In this document: piece by piece, positions 27,918-37,984 of the stretch
Layout of the letters: each line of letters starts with the position of its first letter
How positions within the stretch are numbered: position 1 is the stretch's first letter
Assembly: GCA_049487715.1 (NCBI GenBank)
Contig: CP150572.1
Span: 248,001-312,000 of the forward strand
Length of the DNA: 64,000 bases
Reading direction: 5' to 3'
DNA from: Pycnococcus provasolii
Lineage: Eukaryota; Chlorophyta; Pseudoscourfieldiophyceae; Pseudoscourfieldiales
Position numbers and translations under genes: made by a program
The notes under the pieces: model-generated
The model's input: only the letters and a program-made list of their open reading frames with translations
Database searches by the model: none
Told to the model about the DNA's origin: nothing

Positions 27918-30900
27918 ATGTCTTCTTCATCCTCGAGTCCTGGTGAGCCTCCATCTGCTGATGCCTCCACTCTGCTGGTGAAAAGAAGGAGCAGCCTCTC
28001 GACGCCGCGAGGTGCGCCGTTAAACTCGGATAATCTCGGTGGCGAACAGTTCGCCAAGGCGCACGACGCGTACAAGGAACTCAGGCGCGCGTATCATAGT
28101 CATAATCAGAATGCGGGGAAAAATACGCAGAGTCATCGCCATCGTCATAATGAAACGTCTTCATCGCCGGAGTCCATGAACAAGAAGGTGCAGATGAAAC
28201 AGAACCAGGACGAGTTCATTCGCAAGAGAAAAGAAAATGGACAAGAACAGCAACAGAATCATGACGACGACGACGCCAACTTCGGAACGCGGTCGCTGTC
28301 AAAACCAAGCGACTTTCCTTGGTTCCCAGAACCGCTGCTGCGAAACGCACACACAGAATACGAACTTGTGAGCGACCAGCCCATGTCGCAGATGGACATT
28401 CCTGGAAGAATGGGACTGACGTCGTATCTCGGGCCGGCGCCATTCCCAACTGACGTGCTGCCCGCGTCGCCGGACGAAATTGCCACCGCCACAGGACACT
28501 TCCGCAGGCTCGTCGCCAAGGGCGGGTTCGGAAACGTGTACTACGCCAAGGGTTTGCGAGGTAGGTATGCCGCCGTGAAGGTGTCGCACGCTAGAAACGA
28601 CGACGATGACGCAAAAAGTGAGTTCTGGAAAGAAGTGGAAGTGCTCAAGCAGTGCCGAGGATGCGAGCACGTCGCGCAGCTCATGTCGTACGGATATGCC
28701 TTCGTCGACGGGGAGAAGCGGCTCGCGCTCGCGTACCCGTGGTTCGACCGAGGCGACCTCTCGACGCGACTTCACCGCAGAGGCGAGTGGCCCGTGCTGA
28801 CGGCGGAGGAGAGGCACACCGCCGTGACGTGCACAGCCATGGGACTCGAGGCGATGCACAGGCGGTTCTACGCGCACATGGACGTCAGCGCGAAGAACGT
28901 GCTGCTCCGCGCATCCGACAGGTCGGCGTGCGGCCTCGAGGCTGTGCTCGCTGACCCGGGGCAGGCCATCATGTTCCCGGGGGGCCGGTGCAGCTACAGC
29001 CACTTTGGCAACCACGGCACGTCCGCGACGCCCGCCAACGCCGGCGAGTATCGCAATGACGCGCAGGAGAGATTCCTTGGGCGCACGCGTGCGGGTGCGG
29101 CGTGCAAGCTTCCGAACATCCCCGATCCTGACGAGACTGCTGACGCCGACCTTGCCTCTGATCCGGCGGATGCACCTGCACTCGCACCCGGACGTGAATC
29201 GTCCCTACCTGCGTCGCCGTCACGCAAGCCACAGCATTTGACAATCGCGAAAAAGCCGCTACGCGTTCCCAAAGCTACCGCTGGATACGCCGCACCGGAG
29301 CTATACATGCTCGAGGTGGACGCCATGTGCAGAATCACGGATGACGCGTTGAACTGCTCGGAAGAGCAGCTCGCATACGTCTGGGATTCGAAGCCGCCAG
29401 CTATTATCCTACCGCTCTACCACCCCGCGTGGTGTGATTCGTTCAGCCTTGGCGTGCTTGTGCTCGAGGTGATGACGGGTAACCTTCCCGCGCACCCTGC
29501 GCACGCAATGCTTAAGCGTGATGCAAGGCCGAGTTTGGCAGGCGAAGTGCCTGGCCCAGCATTTGCTCACAATGCACGCCGAGTTCTGCTTGACCACGAT
29601 GGCTCGTTGATTGAAGGAAGTTGGGACGAGCTTGTGGATGCCGACATCGCCTCGGAACTTGGACCTGCCATGCGCAAGAGCCTCGCGCTTGTCGGAACCG
29701 CGGGTACGCATCCTGATGCACGAATGCGTATGCACGTCAGCGACGCCGCCGCGGTGCTCCGCAGTGGCTTCAACGCATTCCGATCTGTACGCGACGTTTC
29801 AGGTGTGCTGGAGGGCACTTTAGTGGAAGGCACTCTTCATGAGAATCGCGTCACCGAGACGCGCTACGTGGGAGGATACGGGCTCACAGATTCTCTCGGC
29901 CTGATTTCGACAACAACGGCGGAGCTTCTTGATCGCGGCAACGCGGCTGGACGTGCGGGTGGCGACTTTCACCATCGACACCGCTTCCACGAAAGATCTC
30001 CGTTCGAGGGCAGTCCTGGCGGGATTAACATGGAGAAATTCTCAAAGTTCGACGAGCTACGAGCTCTGACGCCGAGATGGTTGCTCGACTGGGAATACTT
30101 CCGGGATGTCGACCTTGGGTTCTGTGGCAGAGGTGGGGCTCCGAAGGTGGTACACGCGCCAAGGAACAGCAACGAAGCTTCGGTGAGGGGCAAGGAGAAA
30201 TATGACAAGGAAGTGGGCAACAAAGCGAAGAGCCCGCAAGAGGGAGCGGCGGAGTCATCGCCGCAGCCCGAAAAAGAGGCGCATGCGAGAATAGCGCGTG
30301 GGACAAGGTACCGGGTTCAGACGCCGCCGTCACCACCGACACCAGCACCGTCGCCGCCACCTCAGCGTGCGAAATCCCCGCCCCCGGCAGAAGATCCCAT
30401 CATGGCCATGCGACGGATTGAGGAGGATACGAGGTGGCGCATTGCGTACGGTAAGCTCGAGGCCTTCTTCGTCCGGCACGGTCACCTTCACGTGCCACGT
30501 GGCTTCCCAGGCATGGAGGATCTTGCTGACTGGCTCGAGAGACAGTGCATGCTTGGCGCATCAGGCGAGCTGTCAGAAGATCGAATGGCGCGACTACTTA
30601 TCCTGGGTGTCAGCATCGGTGACGACACAATGTATCCGAGGACACCGGATCCATACGGCGTGGACGGAGCCCTAAAGGAAGATGACTCCGTGTTGACCGA
30701 CCAGTCATTACGACCCCCAAGCCCCTTTTTGAGTGGCTCGGCTCTTGCGAAAGTGGCTGCGAGCCAAATGCAAATCCCAATAGCAGCCGGGGCTAAGGGA
30801 AAGGTGATGCTTGCCGGCGAGACGAAGCGGTCAAGTGCCGGTTTACCGAGAATCGGTGTTGCATCCCCGAGTGCCAGGCCACCGCGCTCGAGCAGCGGAC

Positions 30901-31805
30901 TCCCACAGCTGCACTTACCTTCACCAACACCCGCACGAGGCCCGATTACGCACGTCATTCCGAGCATGCCCGGTGACGAGCGTGCACCACCCCCGCTTCC
31001 CACCATGCACCGTGGGGTTGGAATCGGGCGTCCTGATCGCAACACCTTTGAGTCGGTTAATCTCGAGCACGGTTACTACACTGACACGTCGTGGCAGCAG
31101 CCTGCGGCACCTGAGCTGCCTGTGCCTGATCTTGATCCTGAGCCTGAGCCTTTGCCAGCGGCGGAGACGGCAATCGAAGCCGACGGTGACAATGCCATTG
31201 CCGGTGACTCGGCATTAGAGGCGGCTGCGGCTGATGCCAACGCGTCGTCATCTCCTGGTCGTGCTGCATCGTCTCCTCGTCCGCGTCGCTTGCCGGCGGA
31301 GCATGAATACTCAGATATTCCACAGGAGAGGCACTACGTCGCAAAGACACGCCACGGGAGAGCGGTGCAGATCACCATGATTGACCACCCGCCACCTTTG
31401 GATTCGAATGCAAAGTCGAAGTTGAATTGGCGCGCGGTGCCCCCGCTGCTCATTATGGGCGACACGTACGACAGCAAAAAGTTTATGGCAAGTTCGAGCA
31501 TGTCGAGACGAAGCGGGAGTGCAGACCAAGCTTCGATGAAGGTGGTCAAGGTGAAGAAGTCACCTCGCGTTCCTGGTCCCGATGCTCGCAAGCCAAGCTA
31601 CGAGTCGGCGGCAATGACAGACTACGAGAAGAGCAACCCTCCTACGAGGCAAAGCACGCCGAAGACGCCAAGAAGTCGTCGCAGCGCGCGCTCGGCAAGT
31701 TCGGCGAGCCAGAGCGGCGCGGCTGCCGGATCGAGCATAATCGTGGAAACGGACATACAGGTGCCGACGACGGTGGAAGGCTGGTCGATGGACGGCGCAA
31801 GTTGA
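27918..31805 (+). CDS. Protein kinase-like protein fused to a helicase-associated (HA) domain
   Basis: The protein has 1,295 residues from MSSSSSSPGEP. The disordered N-terminus precedes a kinase domain with a glycine loop (VAKGGFGNVYYA, 199-209), Lys221 in AAVKV, and the catalytic loop HMDVSAKNVLL. In that loop Asp322, Lys326 and Asn327 are kept, but HRD has become HMD. The DFG motif is DPG (346-348). The activation segment carries an insert of about 100 residues before AAPE. Magnesium binding may still work because Asp346 is kept, but regulation must differ. Residues about 831-890 match the HA domain (WRIAYGKLEAFFVRHGHLHV, LADWLERQCM, LSEDRMARLLILGVSI), normally found as repeats in algal and bacterial proteins. 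Disordered Pro-rich segments follow. Target and pathway are unknown. Confidence 0.8.
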   Translation: MSSSSSSPGEPPSADASTLLVKRRSSLSTPRGAPLNSDNLGGEQFAKAHDAYKELRRAYHSHNQNAGKNTQSHRHRHNETSSSPESMNKKVQMKQNQDEFIRKRKENGQEQQQNHDDDDANFGTRSLSKPSDFPWFPEPLLRNAHTEYELVSDQPMSQMDIPGRMGLTSYLGPAPFPTDVLPASPDEIATATGHFRRLVAKGGFGNVYYAKGLRGRYAAVKVSHARNDDDDAKSEFWKEVEVLKQCRGCEHVAQLMSYGYAFVDGEKRLALAYPWFDRGDLSTRLHRRGEWPVLTAEERHTAVTCTAMGLEAMHRRFYAHMDVSAKNVLLRASDRSACGLEAVLADPGQAIMFPGGRCSYSHFGNHGTSATPANAGEYRNDAQERFLGRTRAGAACKLPNIPDPDETADADLASDPADAPALAPGRESSLPASPSRKPQHLTIAKKPLRVPKATAGYAAPELYMLEVDAMCRITDDALNCSEEQLAYVWDSKPPAIILPLYHPAWCDSFSLGVLVLEVMTGNLPAHPAHAMLKRDARPSLAGEVPGPAFAHNARRVLLDHDGSLIEGSWDELVDADIASELGPAMRKSLALVGTAGTHPDARMRMHVSDAAAVLRSGFNAFRSVRDVSGVLEGTLVEGTLHENRVTETRYVGGYGLTDSLGLISTTTAELLDRGNAAGRAGGDFHHRHRFHERSPFEGSPGGINMEKFSKFDELRALTPRWLLDWEYFRDVDLGFCGRGGAPKVVHAPRNSNEASVRGKEKYDKEVGNKAKSPQEGAAESSPQPEKEAHARIARGTRYRVQTPPSPPTPAPSPPPQRAKSPPPAEDPIMAMRRIEEDTRWRIAYGKLEAFFVRHGHLHVPRGFPGMEDLADWLERQCMLGASGELSEDRMARLLILGVSIGDDTMYPRTPDPYGVDGALKEDDSVLTDQSLRPPSPFLSGSALAKVAASQMQIPIAAGAKGKVMLAGETKRSSAGLPRIGVASPSARPPRSSSGLPQLHLPSPTPARGPITHVIPSMPGDERAPPPLPTMHRGVGIGRPDRNTFESVNLEHGYYTDTSWQQPAAPELPVPDLDPEPEPLPAAETAIEADGDNAIAGDSALEAAAADANASSSPGRAASSPRPRRLPAEHEYSDIPQERHYVAKTRHGRAVQITMIDHPPPLDSNAKSKLNWRAVPPLLIMGDTYDSKKFMASSSMSRRSGSADQASMKVVKVKKSPRVPGPDARKPSYESAAMTDYEKSNPPTRQSTPKTPRSRRSARSASSASQSGAAAGSSIIVETDIQVPTTVEGWSMDGAS

Positions 31806-32009
31806 ACACTTCATGTAAAAGAGTCCTGAACAATACAAGAACGCTATCGTAACCCTTTCCAGATCCCCCCCGGGTAGCGGTTGATTAGATTAGGGTGTAG
31901 GGTTACGCTCCACTGGTCGCAGATCGTCAACCCTTAAGAAGTTTTATCCAGAGTGGAGTGGAGTTGTTTGCGACGAACAAACATCCGCCACAAACGACTC
32001 GTTCCAAGC

Positions 32010-32465
32010 ATGGCTGAACTGTCATATGTGTGTTCATACTCGTCCTTAGCCCAGGATGGCGCACGCGTTCACGCATCCGTAGGCGGACGTCTCATCACTG
32101 TGCTCAATCACAAAAACCAACTCTTCGCCATCGATAGACTCTGCTACCATGCCGGCGGCCCGTTGACGGACGGACACATCGAAGATATCGAAGACGCACA
32201 CATTGGAGGAAAACACACGTGCTTCGACTGCCCGTGGCACCACTACAAAGTCTCTATACAGACTGGGGAGGGATTTTACAGAGGACTCGAATTCGTTGAC
32301 GGAAAACCGCAACCAACGGGTTGGCAGACGAAAGGACAAAAACACAGAGTGCACGCCGTCCAGCGACGTGACGACGGGAACGTTTATGTCACTCTAGATG
32401 AGTCGAAAGCCGAAGTCGACAGCGATCGATACGCTACGAGACCTGACAAGCAAGGTTGCTTGTAA
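32010..32465 (+). CDS. RFESD-type Rieske [2Fe-2S] domain protein
   Basis: The 151-residue protein is almost entirely one Rieske domain. The cluster ligands are Cys45 and His47 (CYHAGGPL), and Cys74 and His77 (CPWHHYKV). Downstream words TGEGFYRGLEF, GQKHRVHAVQ, NVYVTLDES and SDRYAT follow the layout of animal RFESD proteins. There is no catalytic oxygenase domain or membrane anchor, so it is a soluble electron-transfer-type protein of unknown partner. The ATG at MAELSYV is the first in frame and matches family length. A weak telomere-like GATTAGGGTGTAGGGTTACG lies about 105 bp upstream. Confidence 0.9.
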   Translation: MAELSYVCSYSSLAQDGARVHASVGGRLITVLNHKNQLFAIDRLCYHAGGPLTDGHIEDIEDAHIGGKHTCFDCPWHHYKVSIQTGEGFYRGLEFVDGKPQPTGWQTKGQKHRVHAVQRRDDGNVYVTLDESKAEVDSDRYATRPDKQGCL

Positions 32466-32525
32466 AAACAACGATACTGTAGATGTACTTATTGTACTTT
32501 GCTTTTGGGCCCATTCTCACACTCG

Positions 32526-34919
32526 TTACTTCCCAACGCTTCGCGCGGCGGAATGCATCCACTGCTCCGCAACCGCGCGCGCGGCGCGAGCTGGTCGCGC
32601 CACCGCCTGTGCCACAGGAGCTGCCCGGCCGCGAACGGATGCGGCGACGAGTCTCGCGCGTGGCGCGAGCCAGACCTGTGCCCTGCTCAAACTCAAACTG
32701 AGCGATGCCGCCTCGGCAGCAGGCTCCGCCTTCTTCACCACCTTCTTCACCACCCTCTTCACCACCTTCTTCTTCTTCGGCGCATCCGCCGGCGGCGTCG
32801 GAGGCGAATCCGACGGTGGAGGAGCCTCCTCCTCGTCATCTTCGGGCAAATCCTCGATGCCAGCAATCTTGGCAATCCGATCAACCTCCTCCCGGTATTC
32901 ACCTTCCATCGGGTGGCCCTTCATCACAAAGTCCTTCAAGTTGTACTGATCCTTCGTCGGCTTTCCGGCAACGTAGTCATCCAGCACCTTCGACTTGACG
33001 CCGCGCATGTTGTTCGAAACGACGCCTGGCACCTTGCCGTCGTACGCCGGCGGGATGAGCTTGTATGGGTCAGGGTGCAACGAGTTCGGCGCCACGTCGC
33101 CGACGTCGCCATCTGGATCGTACAGCTCGCCGTTCGGCATGTACGGCCAATATTTGTCGAGTTTGCCAGCATTCTTGATGCGTCTCCAGCGATCCTGCTT
33201 GCTCTTCTCGTAATCTGGGAAGCCCTTGCGGCTGAGCTGGAAGTTGTCCTGCACGTAGTTCTCCGAGATGTTCTGCGCGGTTTCGACGCGCTGATCAGCC
33301 TCGCGGATGTCCTCGGCATCGGGAACGACATTCCACTTGCGCCAGACGTGCGTCCACAGAGCGTGTGCCTGCTTTAGCCTGTTGTGGATGTACGGATTAT
33401 CCGGCACACGGCTCAGCTGCCCAAGCGGCCCAGGCATCATCCACTCCGTTCCTGGCGTGTAGACGACGGGATCTTGCTCCGGATCGACGGGAACTTCCGT
33501 CAGCTGATCGGAGGCGGTGTAGCGAATCACCTGTCCCTTTGGCTTGTTCGCGAACATGCGCGCCGCCATTGTGACATTTTTTGTCTCCTGCACCGTTCCG
33601 TCCACCTCGGGCTCGTCACACCACCCGCGCTCGACGATCAAGTTGGTCGGGTCGCGCACGTCGGAGATTTTCTGATCCCACTGCCACGTTCCCATCTCTC
33701 GCACGAGAGGTCGCGTCTCCGGGTCGGCGAGAAGTTCGTCCCAGTACCTCTTGGCGGCGACGGGATCGCCCGTCTCCTTGAGCATGTCCAAGAAGGGCTT
33801 GTACTTGGTGACACGTCCACATCCGTGTCGTCGTCCTTGGTAGAACTCGCCCTCGAATACTTCCGCCTCCTCGATGCTCGAGTACGTTCCGAGTCCCCAC
33901 GCGCGGTTGTTTCGGAATTCACCGACGTACGTGTCACCCGTCTTAGCATTCTGGAAGCCGGCGGGGTAGATCACCGACTTGCCAACTCGCTGCTGCGGCA
34001 GCAAGCCAAACTTGAGGTTGCCGAGTCCATTCAAGCGCGTGTTGCGACGCAGTCCTTCGTACGTCGTTCCATCCTTGAAGAACCTCGACGACCACTTCAC
34101 CGTTTGCGCGGGGAACGCCATGAGCGCGTGGCTTCGGCTGACCATGAAGCCCATGGAGAGTTCGTGTTTATCTTCGCTGGGGTAGTCATTTTTCTCCGAG
34201 AGCGCCCAGTCCTTGAAGTAGTCGGACTTGGCGTTACGCCGCTTCTCCTCGCGCACGTTCTGGCGGTGCAGGACGCCGTCCCAGTCTCGGATGGAGAATC
34301 GTCCTCGCATGTACTCCTTGTCTGTTTGCGACGTGAGCGTGTGTCCGAATCTCCTCGACGGGCTCGTTTTTCCTCGCGGCCACTTGGCGTACTTGCTGAC
34401 CGCCTCGAGGCGTTCCGGCGTGACCTGCTCGGGGTCGATGTCGTACTCGTCGGGATAGTTCCAGTGTTCGTGCAGGGAGTACCCGTCCCAGTTGAACCAG
34501 TCACGCATCTGCTTGTTCGACCACTGCTCGTCTTCTTCCATGTCGCGTTGTCTGACGTTGTAGAAGTCCGACGCGACGTTTCTCATCGCCTGTTTGAGTT
34601 CTGCGGAATCCGCGAACGGCGTACCGTCCGCACGCGTGAGCGTCCTTTGAAATTCCGACAGTTCGTCGAATCGCGGTCCAACGTAGACGGTCGCCCCGTC
34701 TGTATTTTTCGTCGCACGCCAACCCGACGACCCCGAATTGAACGAAGTCTGCGTCGCAGGAGGAGAAGGGGTAGGTGAAGACTCATTCGCCGCTGCTAAC
34801 GAAGATATCACAGGATTCTCCATTCCTGAGAAGGACGACTCAGAAGCAGACACTGTAAACGGATTCATAGATGAGATACCCCGACGACCACAAGGCCCAT
34901 TATTAGGAGTAGACGACAT
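32526..34919 (-). CDS. MORN-repeat protein with lysine-rich tail
   Basis: The protein has 797 residues from MSSTPNNGP. MORN-type repeats lie in the middle (DGTTYEGLRRNTRLNGLG, DTYVGEFRNNRAWGLGTY, EVFEGEFYQGRRHGCGRV). They are embedded in a long charged region with many Trp and Tyr (WFNWDGYSLHEHWNYPDEYD, WKWNVVPDAEDI-like blocks). The C-terminus has an acidic-proline hinge, then KKKKVVKRVVKKVVKK and an Ala/Arg-rich end. The end may be a readthrough into an intron or UTR. MORN repeats bind membranes or act as scaffolds. The N-terminus could be a transit peptide. The gene ends 60 bp from the converging Rieske gene. Confidence 0.7.
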   Translation of the reverse strand: MSSTPNNGPCGRRGISSMNPFTVSASESSFSGMENPVISSLAAANESSPTPSPPATQTSFNSGSSGWRATKNTDGATVYVGPRFDELSEFQRTLTRADGTPFADSAELKQAMRNVASDFYNVRQRDMEEDEQWSNKQMRDWFNWDGYSLHEHWNYPDEYDIDPEQVTPERLEAVSKYAKWPRGKTSPSRRFGHTLTSQTDKEYMRGRFSIRDWDGVLHRQNVREEKRRNAKSDYFKDWALSEKNDYPSEDKHELSMGFMVSRSHALMAFPAQTVKWSSRFFKDGTTYEGLRRNTRLNGLGNLKFGLLPQQRVGKSVIYPAGFQNAKTGDTYVGEFRNNRAWGLGTYSSIEEAEVFEGEFYQGRRHGCGRVTKYKPFLDMLKETGDPVAAKRYWDELLADPETRPLVREMGTWQWDQKISDVRDPTNLIVERGWCDEPEVDGTVQETKNVTMAARMFANKPKGQVIRYTASDQLTEVPVDPEQDPVVYTPGTEWMMPGPLGQLSRVPDNPYIHNRLKQAHALWTHVWRKWNVVPDAEDIREADQRVETAQNISENYVQDNFQLSRKGFPDYEKSKQDRWRRIKNAGKLDKYWPYMPNGELYDPDGDVGDVAPNSLHPDPYKLIPPAYDGKVPGVVSNNMRGVKSKVLDDYVAGKPTKDQYNLKDFVMKGHPMEGEYREEVDRIAKIAGIEDLPEDDEEEAPPPSDSPPTPPADAPKKKKVVKRVVKKVVKKAEPAAEAASLSLSLSRAQVWLAPRARLVAASVRGRAAPVAQAVARPARAARAVAEQWMHSAARSVGK

Positions 34920-35444
34920 GACTGACACCAGAGAGCAGAGCAAATAGACTTAAACCACTATTCCCAAAAACGAGTTCGAACGAGGGGGAAACCAACTATT
35001 AAAATATGTGGATAATGCCCACGGCTTGTTTGTTGGAGAGCTATCACGGCGGCGGGGAGGGGTCTCGTTTGGAAACGAAAAAAGCAAATTTGAGATAAGA
35101 TCGCCCAAACCAAAACAAAACGAGGTGCTCAGGTGCAGGGGGGGGGGATACTCCTTCATAGACCTAGGTAGCCCTCATAGGTAACCCCGAACCCCTCCCT
35201 CCCTGTGATAACCCTACACCCTAATAATCCGTTTCCCCCCTTCTCGTCGTGTTCTCCTCGTGTGTGGGAATTGTTCCTGAGCCTCTGTGGGACCCGTACA
35301 GTACGCTCTGTGCTCTCTTGGTACCCGTACCAGGGTGTCATGCTTGGAGAAATGGTTCGTTACATGCAACTTCAACTGCTCGGGAGGTGTGTACAATGTC
35401 TACAGGTGTGTCACGTATCTGAATTTCTATGGTTAGTCAAGGTA
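34920..35444. other. Intergenic region with degenerate telomere-type words
   Basis: I see no gene. A degenerate GATAACCCTACACCCTAATAAT lies at about 35208, on the upstream side of the MORN gene. A run of nine or more G is near 35140. Confidence 0.5.
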
Positions 35445-35900
35445 TCATCTCGGCCAGCACCACGCGATTCCTACTCCCGCTAGTGCTAAGGTTGCGCCGA
35501 CGATGTCACCCGCGTCGTACGTTTCGTTATCCACGAAGCGACCCCACGCGTAGCTTAGCGCGATGAAGAAACCGCCGTACGCGGCATACACACGCCCGAA
35601 GTTCGACTTGCTCAACTCGTCAGGCTGAAAGCAAGGAACGACGCCGTACACAGCCAGCATAATTACGCCAACGACGGCGACCGACCAGTGTTTTCTCGCC
35701 TTGACAGTTTGCCACACGCACCACCCACCTCCGATTTCTAACAAGCCGGCGACCACGAACAGCGCGACAGAAACGGCGTAAGCGCGCGGCGGGATGTCAC
35801 TGTGATCACTATGAGCTGGCACCGAAGTGGAAGCAGCATCCACGGGATCCACCAACGCGCTAAAGGGATGAGTAGAACTACCAGGTGGATGTGACGCCAT
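35445..35900 (-). CDS. UPF0060/YnfA-family small multidrug-resistance-like membrane protein
   Basis: The 151-residue protein has an N-terminal extension of about 40 hydrophilic residues. It is followed by the four membrane segments of the bacterial UPF0060 family. Family signatures are clear: LFVVAGLLEIGGGWCVW, VYGVVPCFQP, FGRVYAAYGGFFIALSYAWG and DIVGATLALAGVGIAW. In bacteria YnfA-type proteins are small SMR-like transporters; the substrate here is unknown. The family is mainly bacterial, so transfer from bacteria is possible. The extension and the eukaryotic flanks argue against contamination. The extension could be a targeting sequence. Confidence 0.88.
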   Translation of the reverse strand: MASHPPGSSTHPFSALVDPVDAASTSVPAHSDHSDIPPRAYAVSVALFVVAGLLEIGGGWCVWQTVKARKHWSVAVVGVIMLAVYGVVPCFQPDELSKSNFGRVYAAYGGFFIALSYAWGRFVDNETYDAGDIVGATLALAGVGIAWCWPR

Positions 35901-35990
35901 AAGAGTACCTGTTACCAACCCATATACGAGAATGAGAATGAAATGAGGCAAAAAATGAATAGGAGAAAACGAAACCAAAGGGGTTCCGAT

Positions 35991-36037
35991 TAGGGGTGAG
36001 GGTTAGGGTTTACCCTTAGGGTTAGGGTTAGGGTTAG
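35991..36037. repeat. Short interstitial telomere-type array
   Basis: TTAGGGTT units, partly interrupted, lie between the divergent UPF0060 and TIM9 genes. They end about 100 bp upstream of the TIM9 start and begin about 90 bp upstream of the UPF0060 start. Confidence 0.95.
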
Positions 36038-36139
36038 CGGGCGCTCCCCTCCTCCGCCATTCTCCGGAGCCCTTCATTTTCTCCTCGCCGGCGCCGCCAA
36101 GCCACTTCCCTTCCCTTACAGTCAAGTCAGCAAGTCACT

Positions 36140-36747
36140 ATGGATCCCTCCATCCTGCAGCACCTCAACGACAACGACAAGCAGGTACGTCTTCACATAA
36201 GCTGTGCCTCGACATCAGCACGTCTAGAGCTACGCGCACGGGTGGGTGCTCCTTGGGGGGGGGGACCTTTTGTCAAGTCCGATCGGATCGGATCGGATTC
36301 ACAGCAGGGAACGACTTTTGATGGTGGTGGTTTGTCCTTGCGTGTGTTGGGTATGTCAACTGCCTTGGTGGTTGGGGTTCGAGGGACTGATCTTTCGTTC
36401 GTTCCTTCTCAAGAGCTCGCAAACAACAAGAGACGAGATGACACACGGCGAGATCGGGAGCAACAACACAAAACTAACACGCTCACCTTTTTTCGCAACA
36501 AAACCAGAAAATGCTTGACATGATTGACGAAATGCAAACGCGCGACTCTTTAAAAATGTACAACGGGCTCGTGCAGCGGTGTTTCGCGGACTGCGTTCAC
36601 ACGTTTCGTCGAAAAACGCTCGAAAAGGACGAAGAGGCGTGCGTCAGTCGGTGTACGCAGAAGTTTCTCAAGCACAGCGCACGAGTCAGCTTGCGCTTTG
36701 CAGAACTGAACCAACAACAGTCCACGGTTGGTCCACCGCAGCAGTAG
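36140..36747 (+). CDS. TIM9: Mitochondrial intermembrane-space chaperone TIM9, two exons
   Basis: Exon 1 is 36140..36184 (15 codons ending NDNDKQ), exon 2 is 36508..36747. The 323-nt intron runs GTACGT to CCAG, phase 0. The 94-residue product has the small-Tim twin CX3C motif: Cys40/Cys44 and Cys60/Cys64 (CFADC and CVSRC). The words MQTRDSLKMYNGLVQRCFADC and FLKHSARVSLRFAELNQ match plant and animal Tim9 closely. With Tim10 it escorts hydrophobic carriers across the intermembrane space to TIM22. Length and start match the family. Confidence 0.93.
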
Positions 36748-36843
36748 AGTAGAAAAAGGAGTAGTAATCAATAACGACTGTTTGTGCAAAAAAAATATCA
36801 GTGTTGGATTATGCTTTACCCATCGTACGTGGAAAAGGATATA

Positions 36844-37618
36844 TCACCTCTTTGCGTGCTTTGTCAGCCACTCGAGCGTGATGTCGATGTGGCGCTGCAA
36901 CTTGCACGAAATGGAATAGCAGCACACCTCGCGAGGAACGCCGCTCGAACTACTCAAACTCTTCAAATCCAACCGCTCGATGAGCTCGCTCACTCCCAGA
37001 GCGTTAGGCAGGTCGCTCTTGTTGCCAAGCACAAGCAAGGGAATGCCACGAAGTGTAGGCTTCGAAAGCAGCTCGTGCAGCTCTGACCGCGCAATCTCCA
37101 CCGCGTCGTGGTCTGCGCTGTCCACCACGTAAACTATCGCCTGCACGCCTCGGCAGTAGCGTTCCCACATACTGCGGAATCGTGGCTGACCACCCAAGTC
37201 CCATAATTTGATGGTCACCGCACCCTTTGTCACCTGTTTTTTTTGTCCGTTTTTACGTTGTTTTGGCGTGTGTTAGACAAACGTGCGTGTTTTGTGTTTT
37301 TCGTCTCACAAGAGTCTTGTCATAGAACAAGAGAGCGTACCCTGTGGAACGTTGAAGGTTGGTGGATGTGAGTTAGTAAGTCGTATTGATACGTTGTCTC
37401 AAGAACGGAAGAGCCACAAGGTGACCAACGCACTTTCTCATGTTGAAGCCCACGGTTGGTATCATGTCGTCACTGTACCCTCCTGTTGCGATGACGTTCA
37501 CCAGCGACGTTTTTCCCGCCCCTTGCAGTCCAATGAGCGACAGTTCCATTTCGCTCTTAAAGAAGAGCGAGCGTATCCACTCCAGCATGGAGTTCCACAG
37601 GCTGCTGAACATGCTCAT
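36844..37618 (-). CDS. ARL8: Arf-like GTPase ARL8, two exons with odd splice borders
   Basis: Exon 1 is complement(37433..37618), exon 2 complement(36844..37233), giving about 191 residues (human ARL8B has 186). The words [46 protein letters not shown], then [40 protein letters not shown] and [12 protein letters not shown] are diagnostic. ARL8 works on lysosome or vacuole positioning and membrane traffic. The protein join K|V is unambiguous, but the intron reads TG...AG (or GT...CA if shifted by one G), not GT...AG. The start could also be two residues downstream. A TTAGGG array lies about 330 bp upstream. Confidence 0.9.
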
Positions 37619-37950
37619 GGTGAAGACGTACCAAAAGGGGTACACGATAAGTCCTATAATACCACTAAGGACACACGCACTTATCAGAAGGCGAATGCGC
37701 ACCAAAACACCCCAAAAGATAACAGAAAGTCGAGACAAAATACTTGATAAAGTAAGACCCAGAGACTGCTGCTAAGGCAATGACCCGGAGGAATAAGAAA
37801 GAAGTGCGAGGTACTTACGGAACGTGGAACGTATTGGATTTGTGTGAAATGGACGTCGTCGTCGGCGACAAAGCTGACGCGTCTAAAACCCCTTCGCTCC
37901 TAACGCTCCTTCGGGAGACCGGAGGGAGGGAGCCGGGGGCCTGGGGGAAA

Positions 37951-37984
37951 ACCCTATTAGGGTTAGGGTTAGGAATAGGGTTAC
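37951..37984. repeat. Short interstitial telomere-type array
   Basis: TATTAGGGTTAGGGTTAGGAATAGGGTT lies in the 600-bp region between ARL8 and the cytochrome b561-type gene. The rest of that region shows no gene. Confidence 0.95.

Noticed and set aside
33384-34778. A 464-codon plus-strand frame opposite the MORN gene.
   Set aside because: The minus strand carries the MORN repeats and a sensible protein. The plus frame is Arg/Val-rich with no recognisable words.
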